Source of the DNA: Actinoplanes ianthinogenes
GTDB lineage: Bacteria; Actinomycetota; Actinomycetes; Mycobacteriales; Micromonosporaceae
Direction of reading: 5' to 3'
DNA length: 64,000 bases
Assembly: GCF_018324205.1 (NCBI RefSeq)
Contig: NZ_AP023356.1
Span: 8,314,501 to 8,378,500 of the forward strand
Under the pieces are notes generated by a model that saw only the letters and a program-made list of their open reading frames with translations, ran no database searches and was not told the origin of the DNA. This document shows positions 16,180-25,636 of the stretch, piece by piece. The first letter of the stretch is position 1, and each line of letters opens with the position of its first letter. Both the position numbers and the translations under genes were made by a program.

Positions 16180-17532
16180 ATGCGAACGATTCTGGTTGTC
16201 GGGGGTGGATACGCCGGGTTCTACGCGGCGTGGAAGCTGGAGAAGAAGCTCCGGCGCGGTGAGGCGCGGGTCGTCCTGGTGGACCCGCGGCCCTACATGA
16301 CCTATCAGCCGTTCCTGCCCGAGGTGCTGGCCGGGTCGGTGGAGGCGCGGCACGCCGCGGTCTCGCAGCGGCGGCACCTCAGGAAGACCAAGATCATTTC
16401 CGGTACGGTCGTCCGGATCGACCACGCCTCGCGCTCGGTGACGATCCGCCCGGCCGAGGGCCCCGAGTATCCCCTCGGGTACGACGTGATCGTGGTGACC
16501 GCCGGCGCGGTGACCCGGAAGCTGGCGGTGCCCGGCGTGGCCGACCGCGCGATCGGCCTCAAGCACGTCGAGGAGGCGGTCGCCATCCGGGACCAGCTGC
16601 TCACCGCGTTCGACCGGGCCGCCACCCTGCCGCCCGGTCCGCGCCGGCGGCGGCTGCTGACGGTGACCTTCGTCGGCGGCGGGTTCTCCGGCGTCGAGGG
16701 ATTCGGCGAGCTGCTGTCGCTGGCCCGGGCGCTGATCCGCAAGTATCCCGAGCTGGACCCGGCGGAGCTGAGCTTCCACCTGGTGGAGGCCCGCGACCGG
16801 ATCCTGCCCGAGGTCTCCGACGAGCCGGGCCGGTGGGTGGTCCGGTCGCTGGAGAAGCGGGGCGCGCACGTGCACCTCGGCGCGCTGGTGCGCTCGGCCG
16901 AGGACGGGCACGTGGTGCTCTCCACCGGCGTCACCTTCGACTCGGACCTGATCGTGTGGACCGCCGGCAACGCGGCCAACCCGATGGTGCACAACCACAC
17001 CGACCTGCCGATCGACGCCCGCGGCATGCTGGTCGTCCGGGCCGACCTGCGGGTCGGCACCGCCGGCGCGCCGGTCCCGGACGCCTGGGGCGCCGGCGAC
17101 GACGCGGCCGTGCCCGACCTCGCCGCCGGCGACGGCCGGGCCACCGTGCCGAACGCGCAGCACGCCGTCCGCCAGGGCAAGCTGCTGGCCCGCAACCTCA
17201 TCGCCGACCTGCGCGGGCGCCGGACCCGGGACTACGTGCACCACAGCCTGGGCACGGTCGCGACGCTCGGGCTGGGCACCGGCATCTTCGAGTGGAAGTC
17301 CGTCGTGATCAAGGGCTTCCCGGCCTGGCTGATGCACCGGGGCTACCACGTGCTGGCGGTGCCGAGCTGGGAGCGCAAGGTCCGGGTGCTGGTGATCTGG
17401 GTGGCGGCGGCGCTGTTCGGGCGGGACATCGTGTCGCTCGCCTCGGTGCAGCATCCGCGGCAGGCCTTCGTGACCGGCGGGGAGCCGGCGGCCCCGGCGA
17501 TCGACCCGGAGCCGGTGCCCGGACATCGATGA
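16180..17532 (+). CDS. ndh: Type II NADH:quinone oxidoreductase (NDH-2)
   Basis: A 450-residue two-Rossmann flavoprotein. The FAD dinucleotide motif VVGGGYAGFYAAWKL opens the protein and the NAD(P)H motif FVGGGFSGVEGFGE sits near 165-178. WGAGDDAAVPD near 305 is the second FAD contact, followed by NAQHAVRQGKLLA, which is typical of NDH-2 quinone sites. The C-terminal hydrophobic and basic segment (RVLVIWVAAALFGRD) would anchor it to the membrane. It oxidises NADH and reduces quinone without pumping protons. Confidence 0.88.
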   Translation: MRTILVVGGGYAGFYAAWKLEKKLRRGEARVVLVDPRPYMTYQPFLPEVLAGSVEARHAAVSQRRHLRKTKIISGTVVRIDHASRSVTIRPAEGPEYPLGYDVIVVTAGAVTRKLAVPGVADRAIGLKHVEEAVAIRDQLLTAFDRAATLPPGPRRRRLLTVTFVGGGFSGVEGFGELLSLARALIRKYPELDPAELSFHLVEARDRILPEVSDEPGRWVVRSLEKRGAHVHLGALVRSAEDGHVVLSTGVTFDSDLIVWTAGNAANPMVHNHTDLPIDARGMLVVRADLRVGTAGAPVPDAWGAGDDAAVPDLAAGDGRATVPNAQHAVRQGKLLARNLIADLRGRRTRDYVHHSLGTVATLGLGTGIFEWKSVVIKGFPAWLMHRGYHVLAVPSWERKVRVLVIWVAAALFGRDIVSLASVQHPRQAFVTGGEPAAPAIDPEPVPGHR

Positions 17533-17589
17533 CAGGCACCGGACGCGGCCCTTACCCGTTCCTTACACAACCGGCCTAACGTCGCCGGC

Positions 17590-18792
17590 ATGACCGAGCG
17601 CACCCAGGTGTCACACCTGCTCCGGAGGCTGACGTTCGGCCCGACCGCGGCCGAGGTGGACGCCGCGGCGCGGGCCGGGTACGACGCCACGCTGCGCAGG
17701 CTGCTGACGCCGGCCGGTCCGGTGCCCGGGCCGGACCTGGGCGACCCGGGGGACGCCAAGGAGCAGCGCCGCGATCAGGCGACCGCGGCGACCCGCTGGT
17801 GGCTGGAGCTGATGGCGGGCGGGAACGCCGCCGAGAAGCTGACGTTCTTCTGGCACGGGCACTGGGCGACCAGCGTGCGGAAGGTCCGGTCGGCGCCGCT
17901 CATGATCGGGCAGCTGGCGACACTGCGGCGGTACGGGCACGGGGACACCGGGGCGCTGGTCCGGGCCATGCTGCGCGACCCGGCCCTGATCCTCTGGCTG
18001 GACGGGCAGAAGAACACCCGCAAGGCGCCGAACGAGAACCTGGCCCGCGAGGTCATGGAGCTGTTCACGCTGGGGATCGGGGCGTACACCGAGGACGACG
18101 TGAAGGCCGCGGCCCGGGTGCTCACCGGGTGGCAGGTCGACCGGACGGCCGGGACCGCCCGGCTCGCGGCGAAGCGCCACGACCCGCGGCCGGTGACGCT
18201 GCTCGGGCAGACCGGGGAGTGCGACGTCGACCGGTACGCCGATCTGCTCGTCCGGCATCCGGCACACCTGCCGTTCCTGACCCGCCGCCTGTGGCTGCGC
18301 TACGCCGCGGGCGCCGCGCCGTCCGAGGCCGCGACCGCGCGCATCGCCGGTGCCGGGCGCAGCACGACCGCGCTGCTCACCGCGCTCTGCACGGATCCGG
18401 AGTTCGCGGCGACCCGCGGGACGCTGGTGAAGCAGCCGGTCGAGTGGCTGCTCGGCGCGGTCCGGCAGCTCGGCGTCCCGGTGCCCGAGCAGGCCGTCGG
18501 CATGCTGCGCGGCCTGGGGCAGGTGCCGCTGCGGCCGCCGTCGGTGGGCGGCTGGCCGGTCGACCGGGCGTGGCTGACCACCTCGGCGACGGTGGCCCGG
18601 CTGCGGGCCGCGCAGCGCCTGGTCGCGTCCGCGCCGGCGGCCGTCGAGCGCGCGACCGACCCGGAGGCGCTGGCGCACCTGCTGGTGGTGGATGCCTGGA
18701 CCGACCGGACCTACGCGGTGCTGCGGGCGGTCAAGGACCCGAGGCGGTTGCTGGCGCTCGGCCTGGCCAGCCCCGAGTACACGGTGCACTGA
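17590..18792 (+). CDS. DUF1800 family protein
   Basis: A 400-residue protein that starts HLLRRLTFGPTAAEVD, the usual opening of DUF1800, and holds the conserved FFWHGHWATS, NENLAREVMELFTLGIG and YTEDDVKAAARVLTGW segments. Its function is unknown. DUF1800 genes are nearly always paired with a downstream Tat-exported DUF1501 gene, and that is so here, 11 bp away, but the DUF1501 partner is truncated and fused to a kinase fragment. Confidence 0.9.
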   Translation: MTERTQVSHLLRRLTFGPTAAEVDAAARAGYDATLRRLLTPAGPVPGPDLGDPGDAKEQRRDQATAATRWWLELMAGGNAAEKLTFFWHGHWATSVRKVRSAPLMIGQLATLRRYGHGDTGALVRAMLRDPALILWLDGQKNTRKAPNENLAREVMELFTLGIGAYTEDDVKAAARVLTGWQVDRTAGTARLAAKRHDPRPVTLLGQTGECDVDRYADLLVRHPAHLPFLTRRLWLRYAAGAAPSEAATARIAGAGRSTTALLTALCTDPEFAATRGTLVKQPVEWLLGAVRQLGVPVPEQAVGMLRGLGQVPLRPPSVGGWPVDRAWLTTSATVARLRAAQRLVASAPAAVERATDPEALAHLLVVDAWTDRTYAVLRAVKDPRRLLALGLASPEYTVH

Positions 18793-18803
18793 GGAGTCAG
18801 CCG

Positions 18804-20576
18804 ATGGACACGATCACCCGCCGCCGCTTCCTGATCGCGAGCGGCGTCACCGGCGCCGCCGCGGCCACCGCGGTCGGGCTCAAGGAACTGCTGGCCACCG
18901 CGGGCGACCGCGACCCGGCCGCGAAGACCCTGGTCCTCGTGACGCTGTACGGCGGCAACGACGGATTGAACACCCTGATTCCGTACGGCGATCCGGCGTA
19001 CGCCGCGGCCCGCGCCGACCTGTCCTACGAGCCGGCGGAGCTGCTCCACCTCGATGACCACTTCGCGCTCAACCCGGGCCTGGCCGGGCTGCACCGGCTC
19101 TACCGGGACGGCGGGCTGGCGATCGTGCGCGGGGTCGGCTACCCCAAGCCGGACCGCAGCCACTTCCGGTCGATGGACATCTGGCAGACCGGGCAGCCGG
19201 CCCGGCCGGAGAGCACCGGCTGGGTGGGCCGCTGGCTGGACGCGGCCGGCGGTGACCCGCGGCTGGCCGTGTCGTTCGAGCCGGTGCTGCCACCGCTGCT
19301 GGCCGGCGCGACGAGCGCCGGCGCGACCGTGCCCGGCGGCGAGCTGAAGCTGCCCGGGGGGATCACCGCGGCGCAGGTGACGGCGCTCGGCGCGGCGGCG
19401 CCGGGGGAGTCGCCGGCGGCGGCCCGGGCGGCCGCCTGCTTCGCCGACCTGGTGCGGGTCCAGGATCTGATGGACCGCGTCGCCGAGGGCACGCCGGAGG
19501 AGGAGACCGAGGACGACGACGCCCCGGCCACCGCGACCGGCGGCGGCGCGCCGCACGCCGACTTCCTGGCCGACGAGGTCACCGGCGGCGCCGCCGACGA
19601 CCTGTCCCGGATCCGCAACGCCGCCGACCGGGCCAAGTCGCTGACCGGGCAGCTGCTGCTGTTCGCCAAGCGGGAGCCCACCCAGGTGGAGATCGTCGAC
19701 CTGAACCAGGTGGTCATCGAGGCCGACGAGCTGCTCAGCCGGACCATCGGCGAGAACATCCGGCTGGTCAGCCGTCCCGCCGCCGGGTCGATGCCGGTGC
19801 GCGCGAACCGCGGGCGGCTCGACCAGATCCTGCTCAACCTGGTGATCAACGCGCGGGACGCGATGCCGGACGGCGGCGTGGTGGTGGTCGAGACGGACTG
19901 CGTGGAGACCGAGGGCATCGTGTTCGCCCGGCTGACCGTGAGCGACACCGGCACCGGGATGACCGCCGAGGTCCGGGACCGGCTCTTCGAACCGTTCTTC
20001 ACCACCAAGCCCGCCGACCGGGGGACCGGGCTGGGGCTGTCCACCGTCTACGGCATCGTCGGGGAGGCGAACGGGCACATCGGGGTCGAGTCGGCGCCCG
20101 GGGTCGGCACCACGTTCCGCATCCTGCTGCCGTCGGCCGCCGCGCCGGTCCGCCGGCCCGACGCCCCGGTGCCGGAGCCCGCCCACGGGCACGGCGAGCT
20201 GATCATGGTGGTCGAGGACGACGACTTCGTCCGGGACCTGGTGACCCGGATCCTGAAGGACAACGGGTACCGGGCCATCGCGCTCGGCGACGTCTCGCTG
20301 GCCGACCTCGACCTGCACGACGTCGCGCTCCTGGTCACCGACGTGGTGCTGCGCGGCCGTTCCGGCCCGGCGCTCGCCGGTCGCCTGCGGGCCCGCCGGC
20401 CCGACCTGCGGGTGCTGTTCATGTCCGGGTACAGCGACGCCGAGGTGCGCCGGGAGCACGGCATCGACCCGGAGATCCGGATCGTGCAGAAGCCGTTCAC
20501 CGCCGTGGAACTGCTCGCCGGAGTGGGCGAGGCGCTCTCCACCGTGCCGGCAGGCCATCACGCTCAGGGGAGCTGA
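18804..20576 (+). CDS. Chimeric protein: truncated DUF1501 fused to hybrid histidine kinase tail (HATPase + receiver)
   Basis: A single 590-residue frame. Residues 1-35 are a Tat signal (TRRRFLIASG), and residues 36 to about 245 match the first half of a DUF1501 protein (VTLYGGNDGLNTLIPYGDP). From about residue 251 (ADFLADEV) the sequence becomes the end of a HisKA domain, starting after the phospho-acceptor His, which is absent. A HATPase domain follows (N-box NLVINARDAMP at 345-355, G1 DTGTGM at 381, G2 GTGLGLS at 407) and then a receiver (Asp about 513, Lys about 563). A Tat leader would export the ATPase to where there is no ATP, so the product is probably non-functional. A deletion joining two genes explains it best; an assembly error is possible. 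Confidence 0.85.
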   Translation: MDTITRRRFLIASGVTGAAAATAVGLKELLATAGDRDPAAKTLVLVTLYGGNDGLNTLIPYGDPAYAAARADLSYEPAELLHLDDHFALNPGLAGLHRLYRDGGLAIVRGVGYPKPDRSHFRSMDIWQTGQPARPESTGWVGRWLDAAGGDPRLAVSFEPVLPPLLAGATSAGATVPGGELKLPGGITAAQVTALGAAAPGESPAAARAAACFADLVRVQDLMDRVAEGTPEEETEDDDAPATATGGGAPHADFLADEVTGGAADDLSRIRNAADRAKSLTGQLLLFAKREPTQVEIVDLNQVVIEADELLSRTIGENIRLVSRPAAGSMPVRANRGRLDQILLNLVINARDAMPDGGVVVVETDCVETEGIVFARLTVSDTGTGMTAEVRDRLFEPFFTTKPADRGTGLGLSTVYGIVGEANGHIGVESAPGVGTTFRILLPSAAAPVRRPDAPVPEPAHGHGELIMVVEDDDFVRDLVTRILKDNGYRAIALGDVSLADLDLHDVALLVTDVVLRGRSGPALAGRLRARRPDLRVLFMSGYSDAEVRREHGIDPEIRIVQKPFTAVELLAGVGEALSTVPAGHHAQGS

Positions 20577-20706
20577 CCGCCACGCGATGTTGACATTGAT
20601 GGTGGCGGCGGGTGTACTTCGTGGCGACGCGGGCCCGGTCGATGTTGATCACTGTCGTCCTGTCCGCGCTGTGGGAACGTGCACAGACGGGAAGGCAGGT
20701 ATCACT

Positions 20707-21297
20707 GTGCCGCTCAGCCCGGCCGAGATCAGCAGTGTCACGTTCCGGCGGCCACCCGTCGGCACGCAGGGTTACCACCCGGGCGAGGTCGACGCGTTCC
20801 TCGGGGACGTGGCGGGCGAGATCCGGCGACTGGAGCAGGAGAACCGGGCGCTCAGCGAGCAGCTCACCCCGCACGACCTCGCCGAGCGGGTCCGCCGGCT
20901 GGAGCTGGAATGCCTGGACGTCCAGGAACACGTCAAGATGCTGGAGGCCGAGCTCGAGAGGTGGCGCCGGCCGGTCGAGCCCCGGCCGGTCGACACCCGG
21001 ATGCTGGAGCTCGCCCAGCGCAACGCCGACGATTACGTGGCCGAGGCCCGGCAGCAGGCCGAGACCGTGCTGACCCAGGCCACCACCAAGGCCGACCAGC
21101 TGATCAGCGAGGCCCAGCTGCGCGCCTCCACCATCGTGGCCGACGCGCGGCACGCGCACGCCGAGGTGGTCGCCGGGCTGGAGGCGAAACGGGCCGCCGC
21201 GCTGGACGAGATCAACGAGTTGCGCGCCGAGGTGGAGCGGCAGCGGGCTGCTCTCGCCGGAGACATGACCGAACGGCTCGCGGAGTTCACCGGCTGA
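20707..21297 (+). CDS. DivIVA-domain coiled-coil protein
   Basis: A 196-residue protein. The N-terminal segment VTFRRPPVGTQGYHPGEVDAF (within about residues 9-30) is the DivIVA/Wag31 membrane-binding motif, and the rest is long coiled coil (about 35-75 and 105-190). Such proteins mark cell poles or scaffold growth in actinobacteria; this short version may be an accessory one. The GTG at 20707 is chosen because AAGGCAGG lies just upstream and the product then begins with the motif. The gap 20577-20706 shows no gene. Confidence 0.85.
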   Translation: MPLSPAEISSVTFRRPPVGTQGYHPGEVDAFLGDVAGEIRRLEQENRALSEQLTPHDLAERVRRLELECLDVQEHVKMLEAELERWRRPVEPRPVDTRMLELAQRNADDYVAEARQQAETVLTQATTKADQLISEAQLRASTIVADARHAHAEVVAGLEAKRAAALDEINELRAEVERQRAALAGDMTERLAEFTG

Positions 21298-21307
21298 GCG
21301 AGGCCGG

Positions 21308-23896
21308 TCAGAGCGGGAGCGGGTCGATGTCGCCGTCGGCCCGCACGCCGGCGGCGGCCGCGATGGTGGCCGGATGGCCGGCGCCGAGGGACTCGCGGAA
21401 CCTGTCCATGGTGTCCTCGAACAGAATGCCCGCCTCGGCGTCCCGGCCCAGGCCGCGCAGGTCGGCCGCCAGGTTGACCCCGCCGGCCAGCGTGGTCGGG
21501 TGGGTCGGGCCGAGCACCTCCCGGCACCGGTCGAAACTCGCCCTGTCCAGCTCGTGCGCCTGCTCGACGTCGCCGAGTGCGAAGTGGTCGCCGGCCAGGT
21601 TGATCCGCGCCGTGAGGACCAGCGGGTGCCCGGCACCGAGCCGGTCGGTCAGTGCCCGTACCGCCTGCTCGTTCAACGCCCGGGCCTCCTCGGAGCGGTC
21701 CAGCAACCGCAGCGTCACGGCCAGGTCGGACCGGGCACCGGCGGTGTGCGGGTGGTCGTCGCCATAGAGCGCCTGGAGCCCGTTCACCGCCTGCACGCCG
21801 TTCTCCCGGGCCGCGGCCAGGTCGCCGGTGACCCGCTGGTCGATCGAGACGGCGAGCAGCGCCAGGACGGTGTCCGGGTGCCGGGTGCCGTACCTGTTCC
21901 GGAACCGCCGATAGACGTCGCCGGACAGTTCCAGGGCCTCCGGGTGGAGGCCGGCCCTGCGCCGGAGGCAGGCCAGATGGTGATTCTGTCGCAGCAGGTC
22001 GGGATGGTCGTCGTAGTGCAGCAGCCGGCGGGCGGTGGCGACCACGGATTCCTGGTCGGCGTGCGCCGTCACGTAGTCGCCGAGTTCCCGGCGGTCCAGG
22101 TTGATGCCGCCCCGGGTGAGCAAGCTGTCCGAGTGGTCGGTTCCGTAGATCTGCACGAGATGGTGGTACGTCTGGTGGTCCAGCTGGAGCGCGCGGCCGG
22201 ACATGCCGGACAGCCGCAAGCTCACCGCCAGGTGGCGTGCCGCTCGCAGGGTGAACGGAACGTCCGGCCCGAAGTTCCGCACGGCCCTGTCGTACACGGT
22301 CCGGGACAGCTCGAGGGCACCACCGAAGTCGCCGGTCACCCAGTGGTCGGCGGCCACGCTGCCGAGCGCCAGGAGAGTGTGTTCGTCGTCCCCGCCGAGC
22401 GCGCCGAGGCAGAACTCCAGCGTGCGGGCGTTCAGTTCCCGCGCCGCGGCGTAATCGCCGACCACGAAGTGCATGGCGCCCAGCCACTGGGCCATCCGCA
22501 GGCTGTCCGGGTGCTCCTCGTCGCCGGCGGCGGTCCATGCGGTGTAGGCCCGCTGGGCGAGAGCGCGCGCCTCGGCGTGCTCACCCCACCGCCACAGGTA
22601 GACGGACTCGTTCCGGATCAGATCGCGGACCAGCTCATCGAGGCACTCCTCGGCGCCGGACGCGACGACGTGCGGATAGAGCTCGGCGTACCGGAACCAG
22701 TGGTCGGCGTCGTCCGGCTGGCTCGGGTCGTTGCCGGCGAGCAGCAGGTGGGCGGCGTGCCGCATACCGTCCCGGGTCTGCGGATCCATCCGGTGGACGA
22801 GCATCCGCTGCATCAGGCGGTGCATCTGGAACGAGCCGGTCCGGTGGTCGATGCGGGCCAGCCCCAGCTTGCCGATGATCCTGATCGCCCGATCGCGCCG
22901 GGCACTGTTGCGCATCAGCTGGTCGAACTCAGGGTCGATGTGCAGACCTCGCGGCTTGGCGAGCAGGACCCGGCTGATCGGCTCGGGCGCCAAGAAGGCA
23001 CAGACCTGGAGCAGCCGCAGCGCGGACGGTTCCCGGTCGTGCAGCCCGTCGAGCGTCACGGTCCAGGCCGCGGCGACCTCGGCCGGGAAGTCGCGTAGGT
23101 CGTCGGCCGGGGTCGCCTCGGCGAGCCGCTGCCGGCACTCCCGGAGCTGCGCCAGGTACTCCGGCAGAGTCAGGTCCGTCTCGGCGCGCCAGGTGGCCGC
23201 CGCCTCGATCGCCAGCGGCAGGTCGCCGAGGGCCGCGGCCAGCTGATCGGCCTCCGGGCCGGGCAGCTCCGGGTCGCGGCGGCGGATCAGCTCGATGCTC
23301 TCCTGCCGTTCGAAGACGTCGACCGGCAGCGTATGGGCGAGCGCGCGCCAGTCCGGGTTCCGTGAGGTCACCACGATGCTGCCCGGTCCACCTGTCGGGA
23401 AGAAGCGAGTGACCTCGGCGGGATCCGCCGCGTTGTCGAAGATCAAGAGCCAGTTGGCATATCGCCGGCCCTTGCTCAGGTGGTCCAGGACCGCGGGCAC
23501 GGCGGTGTTCGCGGTCGAGGGCACCGCGAGATCGAGGCGCCCGGCCAGCTCGGCGAGCGCCGCCTGGATCTGGGCGGGCCGCTCGGCGGGGATCCACCAG
23601 ATCAGGTCGAAGTCCTGCTGGTGCCGGTAGACGTACTCGATCACGAGCTGGGACTTGCCCACCCCACCGGCGCCGTGCAGCGCCTCCGGCAGCACCACCG
23701 TGGTGCCCGCCCCCAGCCGCTGATGCAACGCGTCCAGGAGCTCGCGGCGGCCGGTGAAGCCGGGATTGCGGAGGGGGAGGCCGCCGACCACGGCGGGCAG
23801 CCGGGGATCGTGGGCCGGTGTCGTCCGCGGACTGTCCGTGGTGACCGGCACGAGCTCGTGGCCGGAGGAACCCTGCGAAGGAAGCATCTCGGACAT
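21308..23896 (-). CDS. FxsT-like NB-ARC/TPR protein
   Basis: An 862-residue STAND-type protein. After LPLRNPGFTGRRELLDAL comes an NB-ARC NTPase with Walker A GAGGVGKSQL (about 80) and Walker B LLIFDNA (about 150), then a winged-helix region, then many TPR units from about 400 to the end with recurring A-R-x-L-N and H-P-x-T blocks. The match is best to the tetratricopeptide protein of FxSxx-COOH radical-SAM systems, but no FxsA peptide, FxsB radical SAM enzyme or FxsC is visible nearby, so it may be a solitary homologue. ATG at 23896 has GGAG seven bases upstream; an ATG at 23908 does not. Confidence 0.82.
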   Translation of the reverse strand: MSEMLPSQGSSGHELVPVTTDSPRTTPAHDPRLPAVVGGLPLRNPGFTGRRELLDALHQRLGAGTTVVLPEALHGAGGVGKSQLVIEYVYRHQQDFDLIWWIPAERPAQIQAALAELAGRLDLAVPSTANTAVPAVLDHLSKGRRYANWLLIFDNAADPAEVTRFFPTGGPGSIVVTSRNPDWRALAHTLPVDVFERQESIELIRRRDPELPGPEADQLAAALGDLPLAIEAAATWRAETDLTLPEYLAQLRECRQRLAEATPADDLRDFPAEVAAAWTVTLDGLHDREPSALRLLQVCAFLAPEPISRVLLAKPRGLHIDPEFDQLMRNSARRDRAIRIIGKLGLARIDHRTGSFQMHRLMQRMLVHRMDPQTRDGMRHAAHLLLAGNDPSQPDDADHWFRYAELYPHVVASGAEECLDELVRDLIRNESVYLWRWGEHAEARALAQRAYTAWTAAGDEEHPDSLRMAQWLGAMHFVVGDYAAARELNARTLEFCLGALGGDDEHTLLALGSVAADHWVTGDFGGALELSRTVYDRAVRNFGPDVPFTLRAARHLAVSLRLSGMSGRALQLDHQTYHHLVQIYGTDHSDSLLTRGGINLDRRELGDYVTAHADQESVVATARRLLHYDDHPDLLRQNHHLACLRRRAGLHPEALELSGDVYRRFRNRYGTRHPDTVLALLAVSIDQRVTGDLAAARENGVQAVNGLQALYGDDHPHTAGARSDLAVTLRLLDRSEEARALNEQAVRALTDRLGAGHPLVLTARINLAGDHFALGDVEQAHELDRASFDRCREVLGPTHPTTLAGGVNLAADLRGLGRDAEAGILFEDTMDRFRESLGAGHPATIAAAAGVRADGDIDPLPL

Positions 23897-23967
23897 GGCG
23901 CACTCCATTCGCCCATCGGGCAGAGCGGTGTCAGGGGGAGCCTGCGCTTGCGGTGCGGTTCGACCCG

Positions 23968-24014
23968 TTTACGGTACGCCCGGAGCGCCGCCCACCAGCC
24001 GTACCGAAAACCGG
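23968..24014. repeat. Dispersed palindromic element (copy B)
   Basis: TTTACGGTACGCCCGGAGC at 23968-23986 is mirrored by GCCGTACCGAAAACCGG at 23998-24014, giving a short-loop hairpin. Flanking sequence CGCTTGCGGTGCGG to the left and GAAGCGGACC (ending 24036) to the right extends the similarity to copy A. It lies between the stop of the diguanylate cyclase gene and the start of the FxsT-like gene, both on the minus strand. Confidence 0.8.
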
Positions 24015-24036
24015 CCCGCGTCTGCCGAAGCGGACC

Positions 24037-25563
24037 TCACGCGGACTCGCGGGCCTGAACCGCGTGCTGTGCCTGCCGGACCGTGCCCGCGGTCCGCAGG
24101 TCGGCGATCCGGGTCTCCGGCATCGTGGCCGTGTAGTGCCGGACGTTGCTGCCCCCGGAGTGCTTGGCGGCATACATCGCGATGTCGGCCCGGCGCAGCA
24201 GCTCCCCCTCACCGACCTCCGCGCCGTCCCCGCCGGCGATGCCGATGCTGGCCCGGACCGGCAGGTCGTGCCCCTCGGCCCGGACCGGTACGGCGAGCGC
24301 CGCGACCATCCGGCCGGCGACCTCGACCGCCTCCTGGGCGTCGAGGCCGGGCATCAGCACCACGAACTCGTCACCGCCCAGCCGGGCCACCGTGTCACCC
24401 GCCCGGACGCAGCTGGTCAGGCGCTTCGCGGTGGTGGTGAGCAGCACGTCGCCGGCGCCGTGGCCGAGCGTGTCGTTGACCGCCTTGAAGCCGTCCAGGT
24501 CGATCAGCGCGACGCTGACCGGCCACCGCTCGGCGAGCGCGGTCGCCATCCGGGCGGTGAACAGCGCCCGGTTCGGCAGGCCGGTCAGCGCGTCGTGCGT
24601 CGCGGCGTGGTCGAGGCGGGCGACCAGCTCGGTGTTCTCACGCATCGCGGTGATCTGCCGCCACATCACCACCGCGGTCAGCAGCACGGCGGCCAGCACC
24701 ACCGCCCGCCCCGCCGGGTACGGCCAGCAGGTCACCACCAGCAACCCGTCCACCGCGACGACCGCCAGGTAGGGCAGCACGCTGAACGGCCGGCGGTTCC
24801 GGGCCGGGCCGGCCGCCGCCACCGGGCAGCTGCGCAGCTGGGCCTCGGCCGCCGCGGTCGCGCAGATCATGATGATCGAGACGCCGACCGGGCCCAGGTT
24901 GAGGTCCGGGCGGCTGCCGAGGAACTGCTGAAGCGTGCCGATCAGCGCCCCGCCGAGCAGCCCGAGCGCGAACAGCCGCAGGGCGACCGGGTCGATGTAC
25001 CGGTGCCCGGCCAGCGCCACCTTGGCGACCGCGAAGACCGTGACCAGCATCAGCACCGTGGTGAAGCCGACCAGGACGGGGGAGCCGGTCGGCAGGAACT
25101 GCCAGAGGAAGATGGCCGCGGCGAGCAGCACGGTGCCGGCGTCCAGGCCGATCCGCAGCCGGTCGCCGGCGCCCGAGGAGCCCATCGGCAGCCGGAACAT
25201 GCCGGACATCAGCGCCACCACACAGCCGGCGTATGCCGCCACGGTCCCCGGCGACATGGCCTGGGTGGGCGCCGGGCCGCCGAGGGCGTCGATCGCGTTG
25301 AGCACGCTGCCGATCCCGGCGAGCGCGGAGCAGACGGCCAGGTGGGCCCAGAACATCCGGGTCGCGCGCGGGAAGCCGGTGGTCCGGGCGATCCGGGTGG
25401 CCAGCACGACCGGGATGAGCGTGGCCGGCGGCGCGGCCAGCCACAGCAGCACGCCCGGGTCGGCCGGGGCGGCCAGGGCCACGACGAGGACGGCGATGGC
25501 GAACACCGCCAGCGCGATGGAGGCCAGCACCGAACGGGGTGCCCGCCGGAGGCTGGTAATCAC
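24037..25563 (-). CDS. Membrane-bound diguanylate cyclase (GGDEF)
   Basis: A 508-residue protein with about eight to ten membrane helices in the first 315 residues and a C-terminal GGDEF domain. The catalytic motif RLGGDEF is intact, and RAGD five residues upstream is the inhibitory I-site that binds product. It should make cyclic di-GMP and be feedback-inhibited. There is no EAL domain. The last residues (TAGTVRQAQHAVQARESA) lead straight into the dispersed element after the stop. Confidence 0.92.
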   Translation of the reverse strand: MITSLRRAPRSVLASIALAVFAIAVLVVALAAPADPGVLLWLAAPPATLIPVVLATRIARTTGFPRATRMFWAHLAVCSALAGIGSVLNAIDALGGPAPTQAMSPGTVAAYAGCVVALMSGMFRLPMGSSGAGDRLRIGLDAGTVLLAAAIFLWQFLPTGSPVLVGFTTVLMLVTVFAVAKVALAGHRYIDPVALRLFALGLLGGALIGTLQQFLGSRPDLNLGPVGVSIIMICATAAAEAQLRSCPVAAAGPARNRRPFSVLPYLAVVAVDGLLVVTCWPYPAGRAVVLAAVLLTAVVMWRQITAMRENTELVARLDHAATHDALTGLPNRALFTARMATALAERWPVSVALIDLDGFKAVNDTLGHGAGDVLLTTTAKRLTSCVRAGDTVARLGGDEFVVLMPGLDAQEAVEVAGRMVAALAVPVRAEGHDLPVRASIGIAGGDGAEVGEGELLRRADIAMYAAKHSGGSNVRHYTATMPETRIADLRTAGTVRQAQHAVQARESA

Positions 25564-25636
25564 GACGGTCAGTTCGCCCGATCAGCGAGACATCTGAGGA
25601 TTTACGCAGTTGTCGGCGAGCCTCAGTATGGAGCCC

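Noticed and set aside
20577..20706. DivIVA start at the upstream 20587 codon
   Set aside because: The extra 40 residues have no DivIVA character and would precede the conserved N-terminal motif; GTG 20707 has a ribosome site.
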